DNA from: Candidatus Anaerostipes excrementavium | GTDB lineage: Bacteria > Bacillota > Clostridia > Lachnospirales > Lachnospiraceae | Length of the DNA: 64,000 bases | Assembly: GCA_019114985.1 (NCBI GenBank) | Contig: DXEM01000027.1 | Coordinates: forward strand, 62,001-126,000 | Direction: 5' to 3' | Shown here: positions 27,348-35,443 of the stretch, piece by piece | Numbering within the stretch: the stretch's first letter is position 1 | Layout of the letters: the number at the start of each line of letters is the position of its first letter | Notes under the pieces: model-generated | Database searches by the model: none | What the model saw: the letters and a program-made list of their open reading frames with translations, nothing else | What the model was told of the DNA's origin: nothing | Position numbers and translations under genes: made by a program

Positions 27348-28642
27348 GCACCTCCCAATAATACAAGGCTAATCTGCGGAATAAACGTGATCAGCAAAAG
27401 CGCTGCAAGGAAACATACAATTAACGGCATTGCCTTTTTGGCGATCTGCATGATCGGAATTTCCGTCAGCGATGACGCAACAAACAAGTTCACTCCGATT
27501 GGAGGTGTGACAAATCCAATCGCAAGATTGACGACCATCATAATACCAAAATGAATCGGATTCATGCCAATTGCAGTGGCAATCGGAAGCAGAATCGGCG
27601 TTAAAATCAAAATCGCCGGAGTTGTATCCATGACCATTCCAACCAATAACAGGAAAATGTTAATCACAAGCAGAATCACAATTTCATTATGGAAGTTTCC
27701 AAGGATCCATTGACTAATCGTCTGCGGAACCTGCATCAGCGTAAGCACCCTGGAAAATGCTGTTGATGCTGCCAGGATAAATAAGATCGGCGCGTAGGTT
27801 TTCACTCCTTCTACCAACATCGGCCAAATATCTTTTACCTTCATGGAACGATATATAAACATACTGACAATCAGAGAATAAAATACGGAAATAACCGCAG
27901 CCTCTGTCGGTGAAGCAATTCCTGTGTAAATACATCCAAGAATGATAACCGGACTTAAAATCGCAAAGAAACTATCTTTGAATACGCCAAAAAATCCTTT
28001 CTTATGAAGTTGGTCTACTTCTTCGTGAATCTTTTCTTTGTCTTCTCCATGTCTTTTACAATAAAATACCGCATAGACCATCAGCAAAACACCGATTAGA
28101 ACTCCCGGAACGATTCCTCCAATGAACAAATCACTGACAGACTCTCCTGACGCCATTCCAAACATGATAAATGGAATGCTCGGCGGAATAATAACGCCCA
28201 GTCCTCCGGCAACCGCTACGATTGCAGTAGCAAAGGTCTTGTCATAACCAAGTTTTATCAGGATCGGTATCGTCATACTTCCCACAGCCGCTACCGTTGC
28301 CGGTCCGGAGCCGGAAATCGCTCCGTAAAATAAACAGGTTACAATAACCGCACAAGGCATTCCGGCAGTAAGCTTTCCGATAAAGAAAGCAAACACATCA
28401 AAAATCTTTTTAGAAATTCCGCCTTTTGCCATGATCATTCCGGAAAGTACGAACATCGGAACCGCCAGAAGCGGAAAACTGTCAATTCCGCCCAGCATGG
28501 AACGAATAACAAAGGTACCGCTGGCTGTAAAAGAAGGATCAAAAGCTCCTGGAAGAACAGAAACGATTCCCAATCCAATCGAAATCGGAATCGCAATGAT
28601 CAAACACAGGAAGAAAATAATAAATACTGCTACTGCTGACAT
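27344..28642 (-). CDS. dctM: TRAP transporter large permease (DctM type)
   Basis: This 432-residue membrane protein has about 12 hydrophobic segments and the DctM hallmark regions GSGPATVAAVGSMTIP near residue 110 and GLGVIIPPSIPFIMFG near 146. It couples sodium flow to substrate uptake with the DctP and DctQ partners. It overlaps the small permease gene by 13 bases and the binding-protein gene by 4 bases, so the three are translated together. Confidence 0.95.
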   Translation of the reverse strand: MSAVAVFIIFFLCLIIAIPISIGLGIVSVLPGAFDPSFTASGTFVIRSMLGGIDSFPLLAVPMFVLSGMIMAKGGISKKIFDVFAFFIGKLTAGMPCAVIVTCLFYGAISGSGPATVAAVGSMTIPILIKLGYDKTFATAIVAVAGGLGVIIPPSIPFIMFGMASGESVSDLFIGGIVPGVLIGVLLMVYAVFYCKRHGEDKEKIHEEVDQLHKKGFFGVFKDSFFAILSPVIILGCIYTGIASPTEAAVISVFYSLIVSMFIYRSMKVKDIWPMLVEGVKTYAPILFILAASTAFSRVLTLMQVPQTISQWILGNFHNEIVILLVINIFLLLVGMVMDTTPAILILTPILLPIATAIGMNPIHFGIMMVVNLAIGFVTPPIGVNLFVASSLTEIPIMQIAKKAMPLIVCFLAALLLITFIPQISLVLLGGA

Positions 28643-29130
28643 TGTTCTTCCTCCTTATCTTTTCCTATCGCAATTTTGAATTCAACGATCCAACGCTGAA
28701 TAATCCGAATGGCTACTAATAAAAAGCTTACCAAAGGCGCCGCCTGAATATAGTACATCGGAATTCCGCAGGCAGGACTGACCTGTCCGCTTTCAAAAGC
28801 ACTTCTTAAATAATGCACAGAAAATGGGATCAAATAAAAGAAGAAAATCAACTCGAACGTATGATTGACAACTTTAAAAATCGCTTGTCCTCTTCTCGGG
28901 AATAATGCAACAAACTGCTCGATCTTAATCGAAATACACTTTTTTGTACAATAGCTGACGCTGATAAATGCAGACCAGATAAACAAATATCTTGTGATTT
29001 CTTCGGACCAGGATAAGGACGCTCCAAGGGCATATCTTGCAAATACCTGGATACCCATAATCAAGGTCATCGCAATCAGCAATGCTACCATGAGAAATTC
29101 TTCTAAATTCTCATTCAGCCATTTTAACAT
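28630..29130 (-). CDS. dctQ: TRAP transporter small permease (DctQ type)
   Basis: This 166-residue protein has four hydrophobic segments, with the family motif ARYALGASLSWSEEITRYLFIWSAF spread over residues about 31-55. It forms the membrane complex with the large permease. It is the first gene of the TRAP operon and lies about 50 bases after the terminator of the aroE-MFS-aroD operon. A TATAAG -10-like element lies in that gap but no good -35 is visible. Confidence 0.93.
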   Translation of the reverse strand: MLKWLNENLEEFLMVALLIAMTLIMGIQVFARYALGASLSWSEEITRYLFIWSAFISVSYCTKKCISIKIEQFVALFPRRGQAIFKVVNHTFELIFFFYLIPFSVHYLRSAFESGQVSPACGIPMYYIQAAPLVSFLLVAIRIIQRWIVEFKIAIGKDKEEEQCQQ

Positions 29131-29181
29131 ATTGAACCTCTCTCTCTTTTGGATTTACTATGTTCTTATAGAATAAGCGGA

Positions 29182-29215
29182 AAACTGGCAGAGACTCATG
29201 GTTCTCTGCCAGTTT
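29182..29215 (-). terminator. Terminator of the aroE-MFS-aroD operon
   Basis: A perfect 13-bp stem AAACTGGCAGAGA/TCTCTGCCAGTTT with an 8-base loop is followed on the minus strand by TTCCGCTTATTC. It starts 17 bases after the aroD stop codon and separates it from the TRAP operon. Confidence 0.85.
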
Positions 29216-29231
29216 CATGTTACCTGTCTTC

Positions 29232-29993
29232 TTATAGGCTCTTATGAAGCAGTTCCAAAACAGTCTTTAAATCTTCCACTCCCATCTGTCCTGGTGCGGA
29301 AGCTTTCTTTGCAGCTCCAAATGTCAGAGCTGAACCGAACACTTCTCCGCACAGACGGCTGATGACACCGGTTCCTGCCATGGACATTGTAATGATTGGG
29401 CGATCTGCATACTCTGTATACATCTCTTCTGTCGCTGCCAGCAAAGTCAGTACATCTCTTTTGCATGTCGGCATAACAGCAATCTTTGGAATATCTGCGC
29501 CAAGATCCTGCATTTTGCGCAATCTCTTCACGATTTCATCTTTTTCCGGCGTCTTATCGAAATCATGATTGGATGCTACGACTTTTACACCACATGCATG
29601 AGCTTTCTCTACGATCTCTTTTACAATCTCGTCTCCTGTGAATACTTCCACATCTACAAGATCTACATATCCGGAAGCCGCAGCTTTCTGATTCAGCTCT
29701 TTATAAGCTTCTGCTTCTATTGCTTTTTCGCCGCCTTCTTTTGATGTACGGAAGGTAAATAAAATCGGAGTATCTTTTAAGGCGTCTCTCAAATCTTTCA
29801 GGACATCCTCAACTTTTTCAAAATCAAATACATTTTCAAACCAGTCAACGCGCCATTCTACGACATCTACCGGAATGCTGTCAAATGTTTTTGCTTCTGT
29901 AATAATTTCTTCTTTCGTTACGCCAACGATTGGCACACAAATTTTAGGAACACCGCTTCCGATCTCAATATTTCTTACTTTTACCGTGTTCAT
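29232..29993 (-). CDS. aroD: Type I 3-dehydroquinate dehydratase
   Basis: This 253-residue class I dehydratase converts 3-dehydroquinate to 3-dehydroshikimate through a Schiff base. Catalytic residues fall at the canonical positions: E46 in EWRVD, H143 in SNHDF and the Schiff-base lysine K170 in DIPKIAV. The substrate-binding MSMAGTGVISRL is near residue 205. Type I enzymes can serve biosynthesis or quinate catabolism. Here the gene is last in an operon with an AroE-family enzyme and an MFS transporter, between LysR/flavin-reductase modules, which favours a catabolic role. Confidence 0.95.
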   Translation of the reverse strand: MNTVKVRNIEIGSGVPKICVPIVGVTKEEIITEAKTFDSIPVDVVEWRVDWFENVFDFEKVEDVLKDLRDALKDTPILFTFRTSKEGGEKAIEAEAYKELNQKAAASGYVDLVDVEVFTGDEIVKEIVEKAHACGVKVVASNHDFDKTPEKDEIVKRLRKMQDLGADIPKIAVMPTCKRDVLTLLAATEEMYTEYADRPIITMSMAGTGVISRLCGEVFGSALTFGAAKKASAPGQMGVEDLKTVLELLHKSL

Positions 29994-30026
29994 TCATTTA
30001 TCCTCCTATTTTACCGATTCACAAAC

Positions 30027-31217
30027 TTATTTCGCTGCTTCTTCTGCGTTCTTAAGCAGTACGCCATATCTTGCATTTACATATACAGCCAAAAGAACAC
30101 CGATGATTGTAATCGCAATATTCATAACAATAACACCAGATGCCGTCATCTTAGCGGCTGCTGTCAGAATCGTATAGTTACACAAGCTTGACGCAATCAT
30201 AACCAAGCTGGTAATTGTTCCTTTGATTTTCGGGAACAGATCGTTGACAACTGCAGTCGCCATCTGAAGGACTCCGCCTGCTGCTGCATAACCGATGACA
30301 AATGCTCCTATGTAACAGATTGTCGGGCTCTTAATCAAGTATACTAAAACAAGCATAACTGCTGAAATTGCCGGATAGATCACCAGAAACCGCACCTGTT
30401 TGAATTTCGTAATCAAAAGGCTGGTAACTACCAATGCTACCATTGTTCCCGCAGAATAGTAAGTCTGCATGATGGAAACACTTTCTGACGCAATACCAGC
30501 AACGTCTTTTCCAAATGTCTGAGCACAGTTCAGCCATAACTGGAAAGTCGCTGTACTTGTAAATCCGATCAGAATCAAAGCGACACTTTCGATTGAAAAA
30601 TGTGCATTCTTTAAATTATCAATAAAGGATTCTGATTTTCCGCTCTCAGATGCTGCCGGGAATGGAGCAAAAATTGCCAAAACTCCAAGTACTGCGATCA
30701 CGATTCCTGCTACCAGCGGAAGCATCAGATAAGACATACTGCTTCCTGCCGCAACACCTAAGAAAAACGGAATTAACAGCTGAGCAACAGAGATAAAGAA
30801 CTTAATTCCCATTGTCGCAATTCCGGTGTACTTATAAATAATTTCCGCTACAGCAGGGTAAGTTGCCGTGTCAAGGAAGGAGTTTGCAATACCTCCCAAT
30901 ACCGCTGCCACATAAGCCACTGTCGTATTCGGTGAAAATGCGATACCTACAAAGAAGATAACATAAGACGCACATCCAATCAATACAGAAAGACGACGGC
31001 CTAATTTATCAGATAATGGTCCTGCAAACGGAAGGGAAATCAGACGTCCCAGTCCCAATGCTGCCGCAATGGAAGTAACCGCCATAACATCATTTAATCC
31101 CCACTGCTGGGCAAGCATTTCTTTCACAACCTGCTGGCTTAAGATAGAGCATCCGATTCCATGAACAAAATAGTTCAAATAAAGAATCAGGGCGCTTGGT
31201 AAATATTTTTTATCCAT
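30027..31217 (-). CDS. MFS transporter between aroE and aroD
   Basis: This 396-residue transporter has 12 predicted helices. The loop GPLSDKLGRR after helix 2 is the general MFS motif. It lies 27 bases after aroE and 33 bases before aroD on the same strand, so quinate, shikimate or their reduced product is the likely substrate. Uptake versus product export cannot be told from sequence. Confidence 0.88.
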   Translation of the reverse strand: MDKKYLPSALILYLNYFVHGIGCSILSQQVVKEMLAQQWGLNDVMAVTSIAAALGLGRLISLPFAGPLSDKLGRRLSVLIGCASYVIFFVGIAFSPNTTVAYVAAVLGGIANSFLDTATYPAVAEIIYKYTGIATMGIKFFISVAQLLIPFFLGVAAGSSMSYLMLPLVAGIVIAVLGVLAIFAPFPAASESGKSESFIDNLKNAHFSIESVALILIGFTSTATFQLWLNCAQTFGKDVAGIASESVSIMQTYYSAGTMVALVVTSLLITKFKQVRFLVIYPAISAVMLVLVYLIKSPTICYIGAFVIGYAAAGGVLQMATAVVNDLFPKIKGTITSLVMIASSLCNYTILTAAAKMTASGVIVMNIAITIIGVLLAVYVNARYGVLLKNAEEAAK

Positions 31218-31244
31218 TTTAATTATTTCCTCTCTTTTTTTCTC

Positions 31245-32120
31245 TTAATCGTATTTAATATCCAGAACTTCTTTCATATGATCAATCGGCATATGTTTGC
31301 CTGTCCATAAGTGGAATGCCGCGTCTCCCTGGAACAGCATCATGCCAAGTCCGTTCATTGTCTTGCATCCTACTTCTTTTGCCATCTTAAGAAGAGCTGT
31401 CTCTCTTGGAGCATAGATTGTATCTGTAACAATCAGGTCCGGACGGAAGAAAGATTTATCCGGTACAACAGACTGGCCTTCCAACGGTTTCATTCCAACA
31501 CCTGTTGCCTGCGCGAATAAATAACTGTCTGCGATTTCTTCTCTTAATTTCTCTTTATCATCCAGATCATACAGATGAACAACACAGTCTGTATTTTCAC
31601 GAATCTTCTCTACCGTCTTTTCTGCATTCTCCCAGAACTTATCTTTGATATTAAAGATTGACATTTCTTTCACACCATCTAAAGCTGCCTGAATTTCAAT
31701 CGCTGTTGCAGCTCCTCCGGCTCCTGTGATTGTCATTTTTTTGCCAATCACATCGATATCATTATCTTTTAAAGACTGCATGTATCCGATTCCGTCTGTG
31801 ATATGTCCGATCAGTTTCCCATTGTCATTTACAATTGTATTCACGGCTCCTGCCATCTCAGCTGCCGGTGAAAGCTCATCCAAATACTGTCCTACGACTG
31901 TCTTGTTTGGCATGGACACGTTTGATCCTACCATTTTTAAAGCTCTTAATCCTTTTACTGCGTCTTCCAATGTATCGTTGTCTACCTCAAATGCAAGATA
32001 AGCGTAATCTAATCCTAATGTAGCAAATGCTTCATTATGCATTGCCGGTGAGCTGGAATGACGAATCGGATAAGCCATTAAGCCGATCAATTCTGTGTGT
32101 CCTGTAATTCTTTCTGCCAT
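31245..32120 (-). CDS. aroE: Shikimate (or quinate/shikimate) dehydrogenase, AroE family
   Basis: This 291-residue dehydrogenase interconverts shikimate and 3-dehydroshikimate, and in some family members also quinate and 3-dehydroquinate. Substrate-binding serines are S22 and S24 (HSSSPAMHN), the catalytic lysine is K73 (SMPNKT) and the catalytic aspartate is D109. The usual NTD motif before D109 reads HITDG here. AVNTIV (92-97) and the nucleotide loop GAGGAATA near 134 are normal. It leads the operon with MFS and aroD, opposite a LysR gene. Context supports a quinate/shikimate catabolic enzyme rather than the biosynthetic AroE. Confidence 0.92.
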   Translation of the reverse strand: MAERITGHTELIGLMAYPIRHSSSPAMHNEAFATLGLDYAYLAFEVDNDTLEDAVKGLRALKMVGSNVSMPNKTVVGQYLDELSPAAEMAGAVNTIVNDNGKLIGHITDGIGYMQSLKDNDIDVIGKKMTITGAGGAATAIEIQAALDGVKEMSIFNIKDKFWENAEKTVEKIRENTDCVVHLYDLDDKEKLREEIADSYLFAQATGVGMKPLEGQSVVPDKSFFRPDLIVTDTIYAPRETALLKMAKEVGCKTMNGLGMMLFQGDAAFHLWTGKHMPIDHMKEVLDIKYD

Positions 32121-32254
32121 GTTTTTTCTCCTTTTTTCACTCTTCTAAATTTCTTCGTTTTTGTTATTCCACCCAAAAGTTAATTTTTTAACAACCCGAT
32201 GGCTATATTATAACGCACTTCAATCGATACTTCTAATACATCTTTTTCTATATT

Positions 32255-32275
32255 TTGATAGCTTTTTGCTATCAA
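32255..32275. promoter_or_regulatory. LysR-type palindrome, second copy
   Basis: TTGATAGC and GCTATCAA flank a TTTTT spacer, a perfect 21-bp interrupted palindrome containing T-N11-A. It lies between the divergent aroE operon and the second LysR gene, 53 bases before the LysR start, and is the likely binding site of that regulator. Confidence 0.65.
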
Positions 32276-32328
32276 TCGTGATAAAATATAGTTGTTTGAG
32301 AAATCATTGTCATAAGGTAGGTCTATTT

Positions 32329-33219
32329 ATGAATTTAAATCAGCTATACTATTTTCAAAAGGTTGCCCAATTACAGCATTATCATCAAGCTGCCAGAGAA
32401 TTAAATATTTCTCAGCCTAGCCTGAGCCGTTCTATCTCAAATTTGGAAGAAGATCTGGGGGTGCAGCTTTTCAAGAAAAACGGAAGAAATATTGAATTGA
32501 CCAAATATGGAAAGATTTTTTTGGAACATGTGAATCGGATTTTGGAAGAGGTTAAAATCGCTGAAGATAAAATGCGTTCTTTTGCGGCTTCTTCCGGAGG
32601 ACATATTGATATTGGTTATGTTTTTCCCCTTGCGAAATCTTACATTCCCCACCTGGTCCGCAGTTTTTTGAACCGAGAACAAAACCAAGGGATTACTTTT
32701 TCTCTGAATCAGGAAATTACAAAAGACCTGATCCGAGCCTTAAAAACAGAAAAATACGATGTCATTTTCGGATCGAAGGTTCCGGAAGAGACCGGGATTG
32801 AGTTTATTCCGGTCGTAAACCAGGAAATGGTCATCATTGTACCTCCGGGACATCCCCTAAAGTATAAAAAGCCGCTGCTGCTGGAAGACCTGACAGAATA
32901 TCCTGTCGTTGGCTATGACCGCACCTCCGGACTCGGACAATACACCAATTCTATCTATCGGCAGAATCATATGAAACCATCCATTGCCTTTGAAACCTCC
33001 GATGAAAACGCCATTGCTTCTCTCGTTGCAGAAAACTTCGGAATCGGATTCGTCGCTCACGTAGAGTCTTTGAAGGAATATAACGTGAATATATTACATT
33101 TAGATAACGTAAAACCTTATCATACCGTCTATATGGCCTATTTAAAAGACCATCCTATGATCCCGGCAGTCAGAAAATTCATCGATTTCGTGCTGGAAAC
33201 TATAGATAGATTCTATTAA
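32329..33219 (+). CDS. LysR-family regulator, second copy
   Basis: This 296-residue regulator has its helix-turn-helix at about 17-36 (HYHQAARELNISQPSLSRSI) and a co-inducer domain after residue 90. A longer frame opens at 32161, but the ATG at 32329 is preceded by AAGGTAGG and matches the family N terminus (MNLNQLYYF), as in the first copy. It is divergent from the aroE operon and points towards the second flavin oxidoreductase, so it could regulate both sides. In Listeria a shikimate-responsive LysR protein (QuiR) is known to control quinate/shikimate genes; equivalence here is inferred. Confidence 0.92.
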   Translation: MNLNQLYYFQKVAQLQHYHQAARELNISQPSLSRSISNLEEDLGVQLFKKNGRNIELTKYGKIFLEHVNRILEEVKIAEDKMRSFAASSGGHIDIGYVFPLAKSYIPHLVRSFLNREQNQGITFSLNQEITKDLIRALKTEKYDVIFGSKVPEETGIEFIPVVNQEMVIIVPPGHPLKYKKPLLLEDLTEYPVVGYDRTSGLGQYTNSIYRQNHMKPSIAFETSDENAIASLVAENFGIGFVAHVESLKEYNVNILHLDNVKPYHTVYMAYLKDHPMIPAVRKFIDFVLETIDRFY

Positions 33220-33238
33220 TTTTTAAAATAATATTGAT

Positions 33239-33267
33239 TTGTTAAATATTTGACCAGGTGCTATAAT
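33239..33267 (+). promoter_or_regulatory. Promoter of the second flavin oxidoreductase
   Basis: TTGTTA (33239-33244) and a perfect TATAAT (33262-33267) are separated by 17 bases. The gene therefore has its own promoter and does not depend on read-through from the LysR gene, which ends at 33219. Confidence 0.7.
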
Positions 33268-33350
33268 GAAATCATCCGAACACACCCAAAGATAATTTTC
33301 ACAACCTCACAGGAAACAAAATTTGTTTATTTTTTGGAGGTTCCAATTCT

Positions 33351-35348
33351 ATGAAATCTAACTATAAGAATATTTTTTCACCATTGACAATCAAAAACAT
33401 GACGATGAAAAATCGCGTCATGATGACTCCAATGGGTACAAACTATGGAGAACAGACCGGTGAGATGAGTTTTCTGCACATTGATTACTACACCGAAAGA
33501 GCCAAAGGCGGTGTTGGTTTAATCATGGTAGAAAATGCCAGTGTGGACTCACCTCTTGGTTCCAATGGTACAACACAGATCCGTATTGATCATGACAACT
33601 ATATGCCTCGCTTTTTCAAACTTTGCGAAACGATCCATTCACACGGAGCCTGCATTGGGCTTCAGCTGAACCACGCCGGCGCTTCTGCTCAGTCTAAACG
33701 TACGAATATGCAGCCGGTATCTGCTTCCAACATTCCTTCTAAGGAAGGCGGCGAAACTCCTCGTCCATTGGAAATTGATGAGATCTATGCGATTGTAAAA
33801 AAATATGGAGAAGCTGCAGCACGCGCTCAGGCATCTGGTTTTGACTGCGTTGAGATCCATGCCGGACACTCCTATTTGATCAGCCAGTTTATGTCCCCAA
33901 CGACCAACAAGAGAACCGATGAATTCGGCGGATGTCCGGAAAACAGGGCTCGCTTTGCCAAATTAGTTATTGAAGAAGTCCGCAAGCAAGTAGGACCGAT
34001 GTTCCCAATCTTCGTTCGTCTCAGCGCCGATGAATTCGTAGAAGGCGGAAATACATTGGAAGATACATTAGAGCTGGTTTCTTATTTCCAGGATGAAGTC
34101 GATGTTTTTGATGTATCTGCAGGATTAAACAGTTCTATTCAGTATCAGATCGATGCGAACTACTTAAAAGACGGCTGGAGATCTTACATGGCGAAAGCTG
34201 TCAGAGATAAGTTTGGAAAGCCTTGTGTTACGATGGGAAATATTCGTGATCCTCGTGTTGCAGATGATATTCTGGAAAGAGGCGACGCAGATATCATCGG
34301 TATAGGCCGTGGATTAATTGCAGACCCTCACTGGGTGAAAAAAGTTGCAACGGGCCTTGAAGACGAAATCAGAAAATGTATTTCCTGTAATATCGGATGT
34401 GCCGGAAACCGTATCGGAGTAAACCGTCCGATTCGTTGTACGATCAATCCGACCATCAACTCAGGATATGATTATAAGAAACATAAAATTAACAAACCTT
34501 GCAATGTGGTTGTCATCGGCGGCGGTACTGCCGGATTGGAAGCAGCATGTACAGCTGCAGAGGTTGGATGTACTACGTTCCTTTTCGAGAAAAAAGACGT
34601 TCTTGGCGGATTATCTGTAGAAATCTCTAAGATTCCAGACAAGAAACGTTTAGGAGATTTTCCGGCTTACCTGGTGAACAGAGCTTCAAAACTTACGAAC
34701 CTGTTTATCTTTAAGGGACAGGAAGCGACTTTACCGCTCATCAAAGCGCTTCACCCGAATATTATTGTAAACGCAACAGGTTCCAATCCGCTGCTTCCGC
34801 CAATCAAGGGACTTCATGATCACATCGACAAAGAAGGTTCCAAAGTGGCTTCTATTACCGGCATGATCAACAGCCTTTCTTCCTATCCGGAAGATTGTTC
34901 CGGCAAGAAAGTTGTCGTTGTCGGCGGCGGAGCTGTAGGTCTTGACGTGGTAGAATATTTCGCTCCAAGAGGTGCTGATGTCAGCATCGTAGAAATGATG
35001 CCTCAGATCGGAAAAGACCTGGATCCGGTTTCTAAATGCGGAACAAATGCATTAATGAAGAAACACGACGTAAAACAAATGCCAAACACCGCTCTTTGCG
35101 AAGTCAAATCGGATGCTTTTGTTGTAAAAGCCGGCGAAGAGGAAAAAGAACTGCCATTTGATTATGGATTTGTATGCCTGGGAATGCGCGCAAATGCACC
35201 TGTTTTGGATGAAATTCGAGAAGAATTCGCAGATACAGATGTTGAGATCATCAATATCGGTGACAGTGTCCGCGCAAGAAGAATCATCGATGGCGTACAG
35301 GAAGGCCACAATATTTTAAGCACGCTTGCAGATATGGACTATCTGTAA
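33351..35348 (+). CDS. NADH:flavin oxidoreductase, three-domain Old Yellow Enzyme type, second copy
   Basis: This 665-residue paralogue of the enzyme at 22342-24330 has the same layout. The FMN barrel spans 1-340 (NHAG at 107-110, IHAGHSYLISQF from 169 with H170, H173 and Y175). The cluster cysteines are C343, C346, C350 and C363. An FAD/NAD(P)H region from about 386 carries GGGTAG. It differs from the first copy in having H170 where the other has glutamine, and in a longer loop before the fourth cysteine. The two copies may reduce different intermediates, for example 3-dehydroshikimate and a second enone. TTGGAGG lies before the ATG. Confidence 0.92.
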   Translation: MKSNYKNIFSPLTIKNMTMKNRVMMTPMGTNYGEQTGEMSFLHIDYYTERAKGGVGLIMVENASVDSPLGSNGTTQIRIDHDNYMPRFFKLCETIHSHGACIGLQLNHAGASAQSKRTNMQPVSASNIPSKEGGETPRPLEIDEIYAIVKKYGEAAARAQASGFDCVEIHAGHSYLISQFMSPTTNKRTDEFGGCPENRARFAKLVIEEVRKQVGPMFPIFVRLSADEFVEGGNTLEDTLELVSYFQDEVDVFDVSAGLNSSIQYQIDANYLKDGWRSYMAKAVRDKFGKPCVTMGNIRDPRVADDILERGDADIIGIGRGLIADPHWVKKVATGLEDEIRKCISCNIGCAGNRIGVNRPIRCTINPTINSGYDYKKHKINKPCNVVVIGGGTAGLEAACTAAEVGCTTFLFEKKDVLGGLSVEISKIPDKKRLGDFPAYLVNRASKLTNLFIFKGQEATLPLIKALHPNIIVNATGSNPLLPPIKGLHDHIDKEGSKVASITGMINSLSSYPEDCSGKKVVVVGGGAVGLDVVEYFAPRGADVSIVEMMPQIGKDLDPVSKCGTNALMKKHDVKQMPNTALCEVKSDAFVVKAGEEEKELPFDYGFVCLGMRANAPVLDEIREEFADTDVEIINIGDSVRARRIIDGVQEGHNILSTLADMDYL

Positions 35349-35382
35349 GATTCTCCATCCTCCATATAAGTATGATAGAAAG

Positions 35383-35415
35383 AGAGCCATGAAACCCCGA
35401 ATGTTTCATGGCTCT
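35383..35415. terminator. Terminator after the second flavin oxidoreductase
   Basis: Perfect 13-bp stem AGAGCCATGAAAC/GTTTCATGGCTCT with a 7-base loop. The following plus-strand sequence (GCGTATTT) is only modestly T-rich. Confidence 0.75.
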
Positions 35416-35443
35416 GCGTATTTACAAATAATTTTGTTATTTT

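Noticed and set aside
32161-32328. Extended N terminus for the second LysR protein
   Set aside because: The added 56 residues do not resemble LysR proteins, cover the palindrome and precede a good ribosome site at the family start.
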